A stretch of DNA of 64,000 bases. Origin: Hyphomicrobium sp. Its GTDB lineage: Bacteria > Pseudomonadota > Alphaproteobacteria > Rhizobiales > Hyphomicrobiaceae. The stretch spans positions 62,001 to 126,000 of the forward strand of contig JASBTM010000006.1 of the NCBI GenBank assembly GCA_030148425.1, in the 5' to 3' direction. The position numbers and the translations under genes are program-made. The notes below the pieces were generated by a model, which made no database searches, was not told the DNA's origin, and saw only the letters and a list, made by a program, of their open reading frames with translations. This document shows positions 43,245 through 53,117 of this stretch, one piece after another. Within the stretch, counting starts at the first letter, position 1. The number at the start of each line of letters is the position of its first letter.

Positions 43245-45359
43245 TTACGCGGCGCGGAAGAGGCGCACGGCTTCGTCGCACTCGAAGAGATAAAGCAGCG
43301 TACGGAGCGCTTGTCCGCGCGGCGAGACGAGGTTCGGGTCTTTATCGAGTAGCATCACGGCATCGTCGCGCGCGGCTTCGAGCAGGGCGTCACGACCCGG
43401 AACATCCGCGATACGAAAGCCCGGATCGCCGCTCTGCCGCGCACCGAGAATTTCGCCGCCGCCGCGAAGCTCCAAATCCTTCTCGGCAATCTTGAAACCG
43501 TCCTCGGTCTCTTCCATCATTTTGAGGCGCTGCTCGGCTGTCTCCCCAAGAGGGGCCTTGTAGAGCAGCATGCAGAACGACTCCCGCGATCCGCGCCCGA
43601 CGCGCCCGCGCAACTGATGCAGTTGGGCGAGGCCGAAACGTTCCGCGTGCTCGATGACCATGATGTTAGCGTTCGGGACGTTGACGCCGACTTCGATGAC
43701 CGTTGTCGCGACGAGGATCTTGAGCTGGTTCGCGGCGAAGGCCGCCATCGTCTCGTCTTTCTCCTTCGCGGCCATGCCGCCGTGGAGCAGGCCGACGACA
43801 TCGCCGAAGAGCTGACGGAGATAGGCGAAGCGTTCCTCGGCGGCGGCGAGATCTGTCGTCTCGGAAGTCTCGATCAGCGGGCAGACCCAGTAGACCTGCG
43901 CGCCTTCCTTGAGCTGCACGCGTATGCGGTCGATCAGGCGCTCCAAAAGTTCGAGCGGCGCAGCTTTGGTGACGACCGGCTTTCGGCCAGCGGGTTTTTC
44001 GGTGAGCTTCGAAACGTCGAGATCGCCGTAATGCGTCATCAAAAGCGTACGCGGAATGGGCGTCGCAGTCATGACGAGGACGTTGGTGTCGCCGTTCGAA
44101 CCTTTGGCCTGCAATGCCATCCGCTGGTGCACGCCGAAGCGATGCTGTTCGTCGATGACGGCGACGGCGAGATCCTTGAACACGACGTCGGATTGAAAAA
44201 GCGCATGTGTGCCGACGAGAATGTCGATTTCGCCGGATGCCAGGCGCGAGATGACTGCCTCGCGCGCCTTTCCCTTTTCGCGGCCCGTGAGAAGCGCGAG
44301 ACGGAGCCCGGCGGCTTCCGCCAACGGCGCAATCGTTTCGATGTGCTGGCGGGCGAGAACTTCCGTCGGAGCCATCATTGCGGCTTGCGCGCCGGCTTCG
44401 ACGGCAACGGCCATCGTCATCAGCGCGACGACGGTCTTGCCCGAGCCGACGTCTCCTTGCAGCAAACGCAGCATCCGGTGCGACGCTGTAAGATCAGCCG
44501 AGATTTCTTCTAGCGCAGTTTTCTGCGAGCCGGTCAGCGAGAACGGCAGCGCGGCTGCGATTTTCGCGCGGATCTCCCCATTGCCCGACAGGCGCCTGCC
44601 GCGCTCGGTCTTTAGATTGCGCCTCACCAAGGCAAAGGCGAGTTGGCCCGCCAGAAGCTCGTCGAAGGCGAGGCGCTGCCATGGGCCGGCGCCGCTCGAA
44701 ACGTCCTGGGCGTCGTTCGGCTGGTGGACACGGCAGACGGCGGCTTTGAAGTCCGGCCAGTCGCGCGCCTTCAGCCACTGCGTTTCCTGCCATTCCGGAA
44801 ATTCGGGCACACGCCCGACCGCTTGCCGCGCAGCCTTCAACGCCACCTTGCCGGAGAGGCCCGCCGTCAGCGGATAGACGGGTTCGAGCATGGGCATCTC
44901 GTCCCGAGCCTCCGGCGATACGATATAATCGGGATGCGACATTTGCAGATTGTCGCCATAACGCTCAATGCGTCCGGAGACGAAGCGGATTTCGCCCACC
45001 GGCAGCTGGCGCTCGATGAACTTGTGCTCGGCGTGGAAAAACACCAAATCGATGCGGCCGGTATCGTCCTCGCAGGTCACTTTGTAGGGGGCCTTCGTGT
45101 TCCCCCGCGGCGACGGCTTGTGTTTCAGCACCCTGAGTTCGAGCGTAACGATGGTTCCGGGGATGGCCTCGGTCAGCCGGGGCTGGCTGCGGCGATCGAT
45201 GACGCCGGTCGGCATGTGCCACAGGACGTCGACCACGCGGGGCTCGGAAACGCCGGGCGGCAGCACGAGGCACTTCTTCAGGAGCAGGATCAGGCGGGGG
45301 CCGATGCCCGCCAGCGTCTGTGCCGATGCGAAGAGCGGGTTCAGGAGGGCAGGGCGCAT
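43245..45359 (-). CDS. recG: ATP-dependent DNA helicase RecG
   Basis: 704-residue helicase that remodels stalled replication forks. An OB-fold wedge region lies in the first ~200 residues (PGTIVTLELRVLKHKPSPRG). Helicase core motifs are LLQGDVGSGKTVVAL near residue 300, a DEQH box at about 400 (VIDEQHRFGVHQRMAL) and the C-terminal motifs ATTVIEVGVNVPNANIMVIE and QLRGRVGRG. The ATG for MRPALLNPLFASAQ is chosen, matching relatives; the frame extends 21 codons further. It is divergent from sdhE-mfd, whose product is also a translocase. Confidence 0.95.
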   Translation of the reverse strand: MRPALLNPLFASAQTLAGIGPRLILLLKKCLVLPPGVSEPRVVDVLWHMPTGVIDRRSQPRLTEAIPGTIVTLELRVLKHKPSPRGNTKAPYKVTCEDDTGRIDLVFFHAEHKFIERQLPVGEIRFVSGRIERYGDNLQMSHPDYIVSPEARDEMPMLEPVYPLTAGLSGKVALKAARQAVGRVPEFPEWQETQWLKARDWPDFKAAVCRVHQPNDAQDVSSGAGPWQRLAFDELLAGQLAFALVRRNLKTERGRRLSGNGEIRAKIAAALPFSLTGSQKTALEEISADLTASHRMLRLLQGDVGSGKTVVALMTMAVAVEAGAQAAMMAPTEVLARQHIETIAPLAEAAGLRLALLTGREKGKAREAVISRLASGEIDILVGTHALFQSDVVFKDLAVAVIDEQHRFGVHQRMALQAKGSNGDTNVLVMTATPIPRTLLMTHYGDLDVSKLTEKPAGRKPVVTKAAPLELLERLIDRIRVQLKEGAQVYWVCPLIETSETTDLAAAEERFAYLRQLFGDVVGLLHGGMAAKEKDETMAAFAANQLKILVATTVIEVGVNVPNANIMVIEHAERFGLAQLHQLRGRVGRGSRESFCMLLYKAPLGETAEQRLKMMEETEDGFKIAEKDLELRGGGEILGARQSGDPGFRIADVPGRDALLEAARDDAVMLLDKDPNLVSPRGQALRTLLYLFECDEAVRLFRAA

Positions 45360-45538
45360 CGTCGGAAAGGCTCGCGGTTGCTCGTTTTCGCGGCCGCTAC
45401 CGAAGGTCGCGGCAATAAGCATCGCCGGTCGCGCTAGGCGCGGCGAGCGGCGGGCGCTATACGAGCCCTTCGCGAATGGCGCACCGTGACGGCCGGCCGG
45501 CGCTCAGTCAAGCCGCCAGCAAGCCTTTATTACCATCC

Positions 45539-45832
45539 ATGCAACCCGAGACGCACATGACCGACGACCTGGAAACGCGGAGACGGCGCGCTTCTTACCG
45601 CGCTCACCATCGCGGCACCAAGGAAATGGACGTGCTGGTCGGGCATTATGCGGATGCCCGGCTGCCGGGTTATTCCGGCGACGAGATCGCGCGCTTCGAG
45701 CGGTTCATGTCCATTCCCGATCCCTCGCTGCAGCAGTGGATCTTTTCCGGCGAAGGGTTCGACGGCATCGAGTTCGAGGATCTTGTGCATGACATTCGCG
45801 CCTTTCATGGCCTTACGGCCGAGGCGAGCTAA
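45539..45832 (+). CDS. sdhE: Succinate dehydrogenase assembly factor SdhE (FAD assembly)
   Basis: 97-residue soluble protein that helps attach FAD to succinate dehydrogenase. The family signature is RRRASYRAHHRGTKEMDVLVGHYADARL, with the RGxxE motif, followed by FERFMSIPDPSLQQWIFSG. Start at ATG 45539 or ATG 45557; the ribosome site is weak for both. It lies between recG (divergent) and mfd (9 bases downstream), a grouping I recall from other Rhizobiales. No succinate dehydrogenase gene is in the window. Confidence 0.9.
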   Translation: MQPETHMTDDLETRRRRASYRAHHRGTKEMDVLVGHYADARLPGYSGDEIARFERFMSIPDPSLQQWIFSGEGFDGIEFEDLVHDIRAFHGLTAEAS

Positions 45833-45841
45833 GACGATTTG

Positions 45842-48800
45842 ATGACGACAGACGTTCGAAATTCACGCGCGATCTTTTCAGGCGTCCCGGAAGGCTTCGA
45901 CGGCCGCGTCATCGCGGACGTGACCAAGGCCGCGCGCTCGGGCGATCAGCCGGGCATCCATCTTCATGTTGCGCGCGACGACCGGCGGCTCGATGAGCTG
46001 CAAGCGGCAGTAGCGTTCTTCGCGCCCGACGTTGCGGTCGTGCCGTTCCCATCGTGGGACACGGTTCCTTACGACCGCACGAGCCCGAACGCGGAGATCG
46101 TGTCGAAGCGCATTACGGCGCTCGGCAAGCTCGCGGTCGGTGGCCGGAAAAAGCCGACGCTGGTGCTGACGACCGTCAATTCGATTTTACAGCGCGTGCC
46201 GCCACGGAGCTTCATCCGCGGCGCGGTGAAGACGATTGCGCCCGCCCAGCGGCTCGATCCGGCCGATCTCATCAAGCGGCTCGAGGCCTACGGTTACGAC
46301 CGTTCGAGCACGGTGATGGAGCCGGGCGAATATGCGCAGCGCGGCGGCATCGTAGACCTCTATCCGCCTGGGCGCAGCCTGCCGATACGACTCGACTTCT
46401 TCGGCGACCAGCTCGAGACGATCAAGGCGTTCGATCCCGAGACGCAGCGCTCGCAGAAGCCGGTGCCGAAGTTCTCTTTGATGCCTGTCAGCGAGGTCGC
46501 GTTCGGCGAGGCAGCGACGGCGCTGTTCCGCACGCGTTACGTCGCGCTGTTCGGCGGCAATACCGGCGACGATCCGCTCTATGAAGCGGTGAGCAGCGGC
46601 CGGCGCTATGTCGGCCAAGAGCACTGGCTGCCGTTCTTCCATCCGAACCTTGAGACGTTATTCGACTACTTGCCGGGCGTCGGCATCAGCTTCGATCATC
46701 TGTCGGACGAAGCGGTCCAGCGCCGCTTCGAGCAGATCCGCGAGCACTACGAAGCACGCGTCGATTCCCTCGAAGGTCAGCGCTTCGGCGCGCCGCCTTA
46801 TAAGCCCGTGCCGCCGGATCAGATGTTCCTCGACGGCAAGGATTGGAAAGCTGCGCTCGAGTCGCGCACGGTTTCGCGGCTGACGCCGTTCGACGATCCG
46901 GGCACGACGAACGTCTATCAGATGCATGGCAAGCGCGGGCGCACGTTCGCGGCCGAGCGCGCGAACCCGGATGCGAATGTCTTCGACGCCGCCGCCGCGC
47001 ATATCCGGCGTATCCAGGGCGATCATCGTCGCGTCATTCTCGCATGCTGGACGCCCGGCGCGCGCGAGCGTCTGATGACGCTCATGGCGGATCACGGCCT
47101 CAAGGACACCGTGAAGGTCGAGAGCTTCGCGGACGTGCAGGCGATGCGTCCGAACGAGACGGCGTTCGCGGTGTTCGGCATCGAGGAAGGCTTCGAGACG
47201 CCCGACTTCGCCGTCATCGCCGAGCAGGATATCTTGGGCGACAGGCTCGTCCGCCAGCGCCGCCGCGCGAAAAAGGCGGCCGACGTTCTGACGGAGGCAA
47301 CGAGCCTTTCGGTCGGCGATCTCGTTGTTCATAGCGACCACGGTATCGGCCGCTTCCACGGATTGCAGACGATCACGGCGCTCGGCGCTCCGCACGATTG
47401 CCTAGAGTTGCACTATGCCGGCGGCGACAAGCTGTTCCTGCCGGTCGAGAACATCGAGCTGCTGACGCGCTACGGCTCCGACGAGGGCGATGCGCAGCTT
47501 GATCGCTTGGGCGGTGTTGGCTGGCAGACGCGCAAGGCCAAGCTCAAGAAGCGCCTGCGCGAGATCGCGAACGAACTCATCAAGATCGCAGCGATGCGAG
47601 CGATGCGCGAGGCGCCGGTTCTTGTTCCGCCGACAGGCGCTTACGACGAATTCGTCGCCCGGTTTCCTTACGAGGAAACAGAGGATCAAGCGTCGAGCAT
47701 TGATGCTGTCCTCGCGGATTTGGCGTCGGGCAAGCCGATGGATCGCCTCGTTTGCGGTGACGTCGGTTTCGGCAAAACGGAAGTCGCCATTCGGGCCGCG
47801 TTCGTCGCGGCGATGAACGGCTTGCAGGTTGCGGTCGTGGTGCCGACGACGCTACTCGCGCGCCAGCATTTCCGGACATTCAGCCAGCGCTTCCAAGGCT
47901 TGCCCGTGACGATCGCGCAGGCGTCGCGCATGGTCAGCCCGAAGGAACTGGCCGAGGTGAAGGCCGGGTTGAAATCGGGCAACGTCGATATCGTCGTCGG
48001 TACGCACGCGCTGCTCGGCAAAGCCATCGACTTTGCGCGGCTCGGACTTTTGATCATCGATGAAGAGCAGCACTTCGGCGTCAATCACAAGGAACGCCTG
48101 AAGAAGATGCGCGAGGACGTGCACGTGCTGACGCTGTCGGCGACGCCGATCCCGCGCACGCTGCAATTGGCGCTGACGGGCGTGCGCGAGCTGTCGCTCA
48201 TCACGACGCCGCCGGTCGACCGTCTCGCCGTGCGCACTTTCATTTCGCCATTCGATCCGGTTATTTTGAAGGAGGCGCTCCGGCGCGAACGCTTCCGCGG
48301 CGGCCAGACGTATTACGTCGCGCCGCGTATTTCAGATCTCGATGATATCGCGGAATTTTTGCGCGAGGCGGTGCCCGATCTCGCTTTTGCCCGCGCCACG
48401 GGACAAATGTCGCCGACCGAACTCGAAGACGTGATGACCGCGTTCTACGAAGGCAAGTACGACATTCTGCTCTCGACGGCGATCGTCGAGTCCGGTCTCG
48501 ACGTGCCGAACGCGAATACGCTGATCGTGCATCGTTCCGATATGTTCGGTTTGGCGCAGCTTTATCAGCTTCGCGGCCGCGTCGGACGTTCGAAGACGCG
48601 CGCCTACGCGTACATCACTACGCCACCGGGCCAGAAGCTGACGGAAGGCGCGGAAAAGCGTCTCAAGGTTTTGCAGTCGCTCGATACGCTCGGGGCGGGT
48701 TTCTCGCTGGCGTCGCACGATCTCGACATTCGCGGCGCGGGCAACATGTTGGGCGAGGAACAGTCGGGACATATCCGCGAAGTCGGCTTCGAGCTGTATC

Positions 48801-49327
48801 AGTCGATGCTCGAAGAGGCCGTCGCTGCGATGAAGGGCGGCGATCTTGAAGCGGACGACAAGTGGAGCCCGGAAATCCAGCTCGGCACGTCGATCATGAT
48901 TCCCGAGAGCTACGTTACGGATCTCCAGCTGCGCCTCGGGCTCTACAGACGCTTGTCCAGCTTCGAGAAGCGTTCCGATATAGATGCGTTCGCGGCGGAA
49001 TTGGTGGATCGTTTCGGCCCGCTGCCGGACGAGGTCGGCCATCTGCTCGACGTCATGGAGATCAAGGGGCTTTGCCGTGCGGCGGGTATCGCGAAGGTCG
49101 ATGCCGGACCGAAGGGCGCGGTCATCACGCTGCATAAGGGCAGGTTCGCGAACCCCGAGGGGCTCATCACCTTCGTGCAGAATTCGCGCGGCCTTCTGAA
49201 GGTTCAGCCCGATCAGCGGCTCGTCTATCGCTCCGATTGGGATTTGCCCGAGCTTCGCTTGAAGGGCGTGCGCGCGCTCGTGCAGCAGTTCGCGGATCTG
49301 GCCGCGAAAACGAAAAAGGCTGCTTAG
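45842..49327 (+). CDS. mfd: Transcription-repair coupling factor Mfd
   Basis: 1161-residue ATP-driven translocase that removes stalled RNA polymerase and recruits UvrA. The UvrB-homology region holds residues about 1-400 (PFPSWDTVPYDRTSPN, GEYAQRGGIVDLYPPG). The CarD-like polymerase-interacting domain begins near residue 487 (LSVGDLVVHSDHGIGRFHGL). Helicase motifs include CGDVGFGKTEVAIRAA near 640, DEEQHFGVNHKERLK near 740 and QLRGRVGRSKTRAYAY. The C-terminal TRCF domain carries ELQ-type segments (LGTSIMIPESYVTDLQLRLGLYR). The ATG follows sdhE after nine bases, with a TTG just before it. It converges with an acyl-CoA synthetase; a palindromic repeat lies between. Confidence 0.97.
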   Translation: MTTDVRNSRAIFSGVPEGFDGRVIADVTKAARSGDQPGIHLHVARDDRRLDELQAAVAFFAPDVAVVPFPSWDTVPYDRTSPNAEIVSKRITALGKLAVGGRKKPTLVLTTVNSILQRVPPRSFIRGAVKTIAPAQRLDPADLIKRLEAYGYDRSSTVMEPGEYAQRGGIVDLYPPGRSLPIRLDFFGDQLETIKAFDPETQRSQKPVPKFSLMPVSEVAFGEAATALFRTRYVALFGGNTGDDPLYEAVSSGRRYVGQEHWLPFFHPNLETLFDYLPGVGISFDHLSDEAVQRRFEQIREHYEARVDSLEGQRFGAPPYKPVPPDQMFLDGKDWKAALESRTVSRLTPFDDPGTTNVYQMHGKRGRTFAAERANPDANVFDAAAAHIRRIQGDHRRVILACWTPGARERLMTLMADHGLKDTVKVESFADVQAMRPNETAFAVFGIEEGFETPDFAVIAEQDILGDRLVRQRRRAKKAADVLTEATSLSVGDLVVHSDHGIGRFHGLQTITALGAPHDCLELHYAGGDKLFLPVENIELLTRYGSDEGDAQLDRLGGVGWQTRKAKLKKRLREIANELIKIAAMRAMREAPVLVPPTGAYDEFVARFPYEETEDQASSIDAVLADLASGKPMDRLVCGDVGFGKTEVAIRAAFVAAMNGLQVAVVVPTTLLARQHFRTFSQRFQGLPVTIAQASRMVSPKELAEVKAGLKSGNVDIVVGTHALLGKAIDFARLGLLIIDEEQHFGVNHKERLKKMREDVHVLTLSATPIPRTLQLALTGVRELSLITTPPVDRLAVRTFISPFDPVILKEALRRERFRGGQTYYVAPRISDLDDIAEFLREAVPDLAFARATGQMSPTELEDVMTAFYEGKYDILLSTAIVESGLDVPNANTLIVHRSDMFGLAQLYQLRGRVGRSKTRAYAYITTPPGQKLTEGAEKRLKVLQSLDTLGAGFSLASHDLDIRGAGNMLGEEQSGHIREVGFELYQSMLEEAVAAMKGGDLEADDKWSPEIQLGTSIMIPESYVTDLQLRLGLYRRLSSFEKRSDIDAFAAELVDRFGPLPDEVGHLLDVMEIKGLCRAAGIAKVDAGPKGAVITLHKGRFANPEGLITFVQNSRGLLKVQPDQRLVYRSDWDLPELRLKGVRALVQQFADLAAKTKKAA

Positions 49328-49346
49328 TTTTTTCTATCCCTATCAG

Positions 49347-49440
49347 CGTCATCCCGGCGAAGGCCGGGATTCATGGCAACGATCCGCAAACAACATGCGG
49401 AGGTTTGTCGTGGATGGCCGCCTCCGCGGCCATGACGTTA
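49347..49440. repeat. REP-like palindromic repeat pair (family A)
   Basis: The element starts CGTCATCCCGGC-GAAG-GCCGGGAT and ends ATGGCCGC-CTCC-GCGGCCATGACG, so the outer ends are inverted (CGTCAT/ATGACG) with about 35 bases between the hairpins. It lies between convergent genes. A related element is at 54061-54186. These match the general form of repetitive extragenic palindromes common in Rhizobiales. Confidence 0.75.
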
Positions 49441-49450
49441 TGAGTTGCAG

Positions 49451-50986
49451 CTATTTGGAGTTGGATGGAAGCGCGAGCGCCTTGCGCTGCACCTTGCCGT
49501 TGGCGGTGCGCGGAAGCTTGTCCACGAACGTCACCTCTTTCGGCACCTTGTAGGCGGCGAGGCGTTCGGCAGCGAAGGCCTTGATGGTCTCGGCGTTGAT
49601 TTCCGCCCCATCGCTGCGGACGACGAACGCACCGATAATCGAGACATCGCTGCGCACGCGAATTTCCGTGCACGCAACTTCCGCAACGCCGGGGCACGCG
49701 CCGAGCGCCGCTTCGATCTCGAGCGGCGAAACGCGATAGCCACCCGCGTTCATCAATTCGTTGGCTCGGCCGAGATGCGTGACGTAACCGTCGGCGTCGA
49801 TGGTGCCCAAGTCACCGCCGACGAACCATTCGCCGCGCATCACTTCGGCTTCCTCTTGCGGACGGTTCCAATAACCGAGCATCAACCCGGGATCGGAGCG
49901 ATGGACTGCGATGAGACCTTCTTCGCCCGCAGCCAGCGATCTGTCTTCGCCTTCGGCGGGCAGGATCGCGACGCGGCGTCCCGCTTGCGGTTTGCCGATG
50001 GTGCCAGGGCGATATGCAACCGTTGGGCCGGTCGAAATGTACGTCGAGATCTCGCTCATACCGAGGGCTTCGTAGAGCGGAAGGCCTGTGACTGCGGTCC
50101 ATTCCTCGATCAGTCCCGGCGGCGGCGTTTCCCCCGCCGTTAGACCGTGGCGGAGATTGCCGAGCGCACCGTGCTCTGGCTTCGCGTATTTCAGGATTTG
50201 GCGGTAGACGCCGGGCACGGCCGCGAACAGCGTTGCGCCGGTCGAGGCGATGAGATCCGGCCAAAGCTCGGGCGATTTCTCGCCGACGCAGACAATCGCC
50301 GTCGCGCCGTTCGCCCACGGATCGGTCAAACCGACGCCGAGCGTGAAGGTCCAGTTAAAGGCACCCGCGTGCAGCATGCGGTCGTTAGCCGTGATGCCAT
50401 ACCACCCTTGATACATCGGCTTCCGGCCAAGCGCGGAACGCTGCGCGTGCAGCACGCCTTTGGGTCGCGAGGTCGTGCCGGATGTGTAGATGAGGAAGGC
50501 CGGATCGTCGGCGGCAGTCGGTGCATAATCGGCGCGCACGGGGCCGCGCATCATCGCAGCGATATCGTCCGATGAGAGAACGATAACATCGGCCGCAGCG
50601 ACATCCTCCGCAAGCTTGCCCGAGGTTGCGATCGCGCGCGCGTCGCTGTCGTCGAGCAGCGCTTTCAATTCCATCGGCGTGAGCTGGTCGGACAAGGGAA
50701 GCGCCACGAAGCCGCCCGCCATCGCGGCGAAAAACAGCAGCGCCGATTGGCTCGAATTGCCTAGCCGGATCGCGATGCGATCTCCACGCGTCAAGCCGCG
50801 TTCCGCCAATCCGGAGCTCAAGCGCAGTACGGCGTCTTCGATCTCCGCAAACGTCCAGCTTTCGAGCGGATGCTCCGGTGCTCCCGTATCGTAGACGAGC
50901 AGCGCAATTTTTGCCGGCGTCTCGCGTGCGGCGCGGCCGATGGCGTAGTCCGCCATGTTGAAGGGCAAATAATCCGCAGGCGTCAT
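49451..50986 (-). CDS. AMP-forming acyl/aryl-CoA synthetase
   Basis: 511-residue ANL-superfamily ligase that activates a carboxylic acid with ATP and CoA. The phosphate loop YTSGTTSRPKG is at 167-177; other signatures are YEALGMSEISTYIS, the VGGDLGTIDADGYVTHLGR hinge region and the catalytic Lys in PRTANGKVQRKAL near residue 500. The overall look is nearest benzoate-CoA ligase-like enzymes, but the substrate cannot be assigned. Its ATG overlaps the stop of the upstream binding-protein gene by four bases (ATGA), so the pair is translationally coupled. A longer frame (to 51073) would overlap that gene further and lacks homology. Confidence 0.9.
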   Translation of the reverse strand: MTPADYLPFNMADYAIGRAARETPAKIALLVYDTGAPEHPLESWTFAEIEDAVLRLSSGLAERGLTRGDRIAIRLGNSSQSALLFFAAMAGGFVALPLSDQLTPMELKALLDDSDARAIATSGKLAEDVAAADVIVLSSDDIAAMMRGPVRADYAPTAADDPAFLIYTSGTTSRPKGVLHAQRSALGRKPMYQGWYGITANDRMLHAGAFNWTFTLGVGLTDPWANGATAIVCVGEKSPELWPDLIASTGATLFAAVPGVYRQILKYAKPEHGALGNLRHGLTAGETPPPGLIEEWTAVTGLPLYEALGMSEISTYISTGPTVAYRPGTIGKPQAGRRVAILPAEGEDRSLAAGEEGLIAVHRSDPGLMLGYWNRPQEEAEVMRGEWFVGGDLGTIDADGYVTHLGRANELMNAGGYRVSPLEIEAALGACPGVAEVACTEIRVRSDVSIIGAFVVRSDGAEINAETIKAFAAERLAAYKVPKEVTFVDKLPRTANGKVQRKALALPSNSK

Positions 50987-52773
50987 TTCTGTTCGGTCCA
51001 CCACGTATCGACGGCGTAGCCGAAAAGGGGCGTTTTGTCCGGATGCTTGAGGCGCTCCCAATAGGGCACCCATTGGCGCGGCGTGTAGAACAGCGGCACG
51101 ACATAGTCGCCCGAAAGAAGCACGCGGTCGAGTGCGCGTACCGACGAGATGAAATCGGTTTCGCTGTTGGCCGCAAGCATGGCTTCGATCATGGCGTCGG
51201 CGGCGGGATTGCTGACGCCAGCATAGTTGAAAGAACCCTTGGCGTTCGCTGTCTTCGCCGACCAGCGGAACAGTTGCTCGTTGCCCGGAGACAAGGAAGA
51301 CTGCCAGGTATTCTGGATCATGTCGTAGTCGAACTCGGTCAACCGCGCCTGATACTGCGCGCTATCGACGACGCGGACACGAGCCTGAATTCCGAGCGGG
51401 GCGAGGCTGCGCGCATAGCTCAAAAGAAGGGCTTCCTGCGCATTGCTGTTCGCCAGGATTTCGAAGGCGAGCGGCTCGCCTGTCTTGCCGTTCACCATGC
51501 GGCCGCCCTTCAGAACCATTCCGGCTTCCTTCAGCAGCGCGAAAGCCGCTTTCTGGTTCGGGCGATCCTGGCCGGTGCCGTCGCTCTGCGGAAACCGGTA
51601 TGTGCCTTCGAGGATCTCGGGGCGGACGGCATCGGGGAAAGGCGCGAGCAACTTGCGCTCATAAGCATCGGCCGGGTGCCCGGTGGATGCCAGATACGAT
51701 CGCTCGAAATAGCTTTCGGTGCGGCTGTAGAGGCCATTATAGAGCGTGCGGTTGCACCATTCGAAATCGAAAAGCATGATGAGCGCGCGCCGCACACGCG
51801 GATCCGCGAAAATGGAACGCCGGGTATTGAAAACGAGTGCGGTCATGCCAGCCGGTAAGCCAATGTCGAATTCGGCTTTCAGGATACGGCCATCGCGGAC
51901 AGCGGGGATATTATATCCGGTCGCCCAGCGGCCCGGGTCTTCTTCCAGGCGGAGATCGATGCCGCCGGCCTTGAAGGCTTCGAACATGGCGGACGCGTCG
52001 CGGTAATAGTCGAAGCGGATCTCGTCGAAATTGAACCGTCCGCGATTGACGGGCAGGTCCTTGCCCCAATAGCCGGGAGCGCGCTGATAGATGATCGAGC
52101 GCCCCGCGTCGACTTTCGAGACCGTGTAAGGGCCGGAGCCGACAAGCGGCGTCATAGAGGCCGCTGCAAATTTTTCCGGCGTTGTCGCGTGCGCCGCAAA
52201 GACCGGCATCACGCCGAGGATAAACGGCAGCTCGCGATCGCTGGCATCGTCGAACGTGAACCGGACGCCGCGCTCGCCGACTTTTTCGGCCTTCGTGACC
52301 TTGGCAAAATAGGTCCGGTGGTTCGGGCGGCCCTTTGCCTTCAGAAGTTCGAAGGAATTGAGGACATCTTCGGGGGTAACCGGCTGACCGTCGGAGAACC
52401 GGGCCGCGGGATTGAGCGCGAACGTTACCGACTTCCGGTCGTCCGCGATGTCGATCGTCTCGGCCAGCAGCCCATAGAGGGTGAACGGCTCATCGAGACT
52501 GCGCGCCATCAGACCTTCGATGACAAATTCACGAATGCCGGACGCCGGCGTGCCGCCGACAATCAGCGGATTGACGTTTTCATAGGAGCCGAGGACGCCA
52601 AGCGTCAGCTTTCCGCCTTTCGGGGCGGTAGGATTTACGTATGAGAACGCCGTGAAATCGTCGCTGTAGAGCGGATTTCCATGCAGCGCGACGGCACGCA
52701 CCGGTGCGGCTTCCGCGCCGAAGCCCAGAGTGAGCGCGAACAGCGCGACGAGCGAAAATTTCCCGAATGCCAT
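50983..52773 (-). CDS. YejA-like peptide-type solute-binding protein (SBP family 5)
   Basis: 596-residue periplasmic binding protein. The signal peptide is MAFGKFSLVALFALTLGFG followed by AEAAP. The mature part has the YejA-type start ALHGNPLYSDDFTAFSYVNP and APKGGKLTLGVLGS, then typical family 5 segments (VTFALNPAARFSDGQPVTPEDV, GSGPYTVSKVDAGRSIIYQR). The ATG at 52773 has AGG upstream; another possible ATG is 52794. YejA homologues normally work with YejB, YejE and YejF permease components, but no transporter genes are here. Instead it is coupled to an acyl-CoA synthetase, an arrangement I have not met. Confidence 0.88.
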   Translation of the reverse strand: MAFGKFSLVALFALTLGFGAEAAPVRAVALHGNPLYSDDFTAFSYVNPTAPKGGKLTLGVLGSYENVNPLIVGGTPASGIREFVIEGLMARSLDEPFTLYGLLAETIDIADDRKSVTFALNPAARFSDGQPVTPEDVLNSFELLKAKGRPNHRTYFAKVTKAEKVGERGVRFTFDDASDRELPFILGVMPVFAAHATTPEKFAAASMTPLVGSGPYTVSKVDAGRSIIYQRAPGYWGKDLPVNRGRFNFDEIRFDYYRDASAMFEAFKAGGIDLRLEEDPGRWATGYNIPAVRDGRILKAEFDIGLPAGMTALVFNTRRSIFADPRVRRALIMLFDFEWCNRTLYNGLYSRTESYFERSYLASTGHPADAYERKLLAPFPDAVRPEILEGTYRFPQSDGTGQDRPNQKAAFALLKEAGMVLKGGRMVNGKTGEPLAFEILANSNAQEALLLSYARSLAPLGIQARVRVVDSAQYQARLTEFDYDMIQNTWQSSLSPGNEQLFRWSAKTANAKGSFNYAGVSNPAADAMIEAMLAANSETDFISSVRALDRVLLSGDYVVPLFYTPRQWVPYWERLKHPDKTPLFGYAVDTWWTEQK

Positions 52774-53117
52774 CGCCGGAACCTGAAAATCCATCATAGG
52801 CTTGGTAACACAAGATAATCCCGGCACTAAGGCAGTCTCCGGCATAGGGATGCAGCGCCCTTCTACCGACGGCGGACCGTTGCTGTCCAGCTTGTCGCAG
52901 TTGCAGCCGTGCCACGTCGGCACAGGGTGCGACGAAGCCCCCAATTGGCACTCGCCCCGGCCACGGGATTGCCGTATTCGGAGCCTTACTCGGCGCCTGG
53001 AACGGCAGAGGATTATGCCGTGTCTGCGCGGGCTTGGTGTGTGGAGCCTTCGGCGCGGCGACTATGAGGGGACGAGCCGGTGAGGCCGGTTCAAAACAAG
53101 TGAGGATTTTTACGTAG
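52774..53117. other. Divergent intergenic region, no gene
   Basis: 344 bases between the binding-protein gene (minus) and the IalB-like gene (plus). A plus-strand frame of 93 codons (52802-53083) lacks a ribosome site and a coherent product, so I leave it out. Promoters for both genes should lie here; I see no clear boxes or hairpins. Confidence 0.55.

Noticed and set aside
52802..53083. 93-codon plus-strand frame before the IalB-like gene
   Set aside because: No ribosome site, and the sequence shows no domain or signal peptide.
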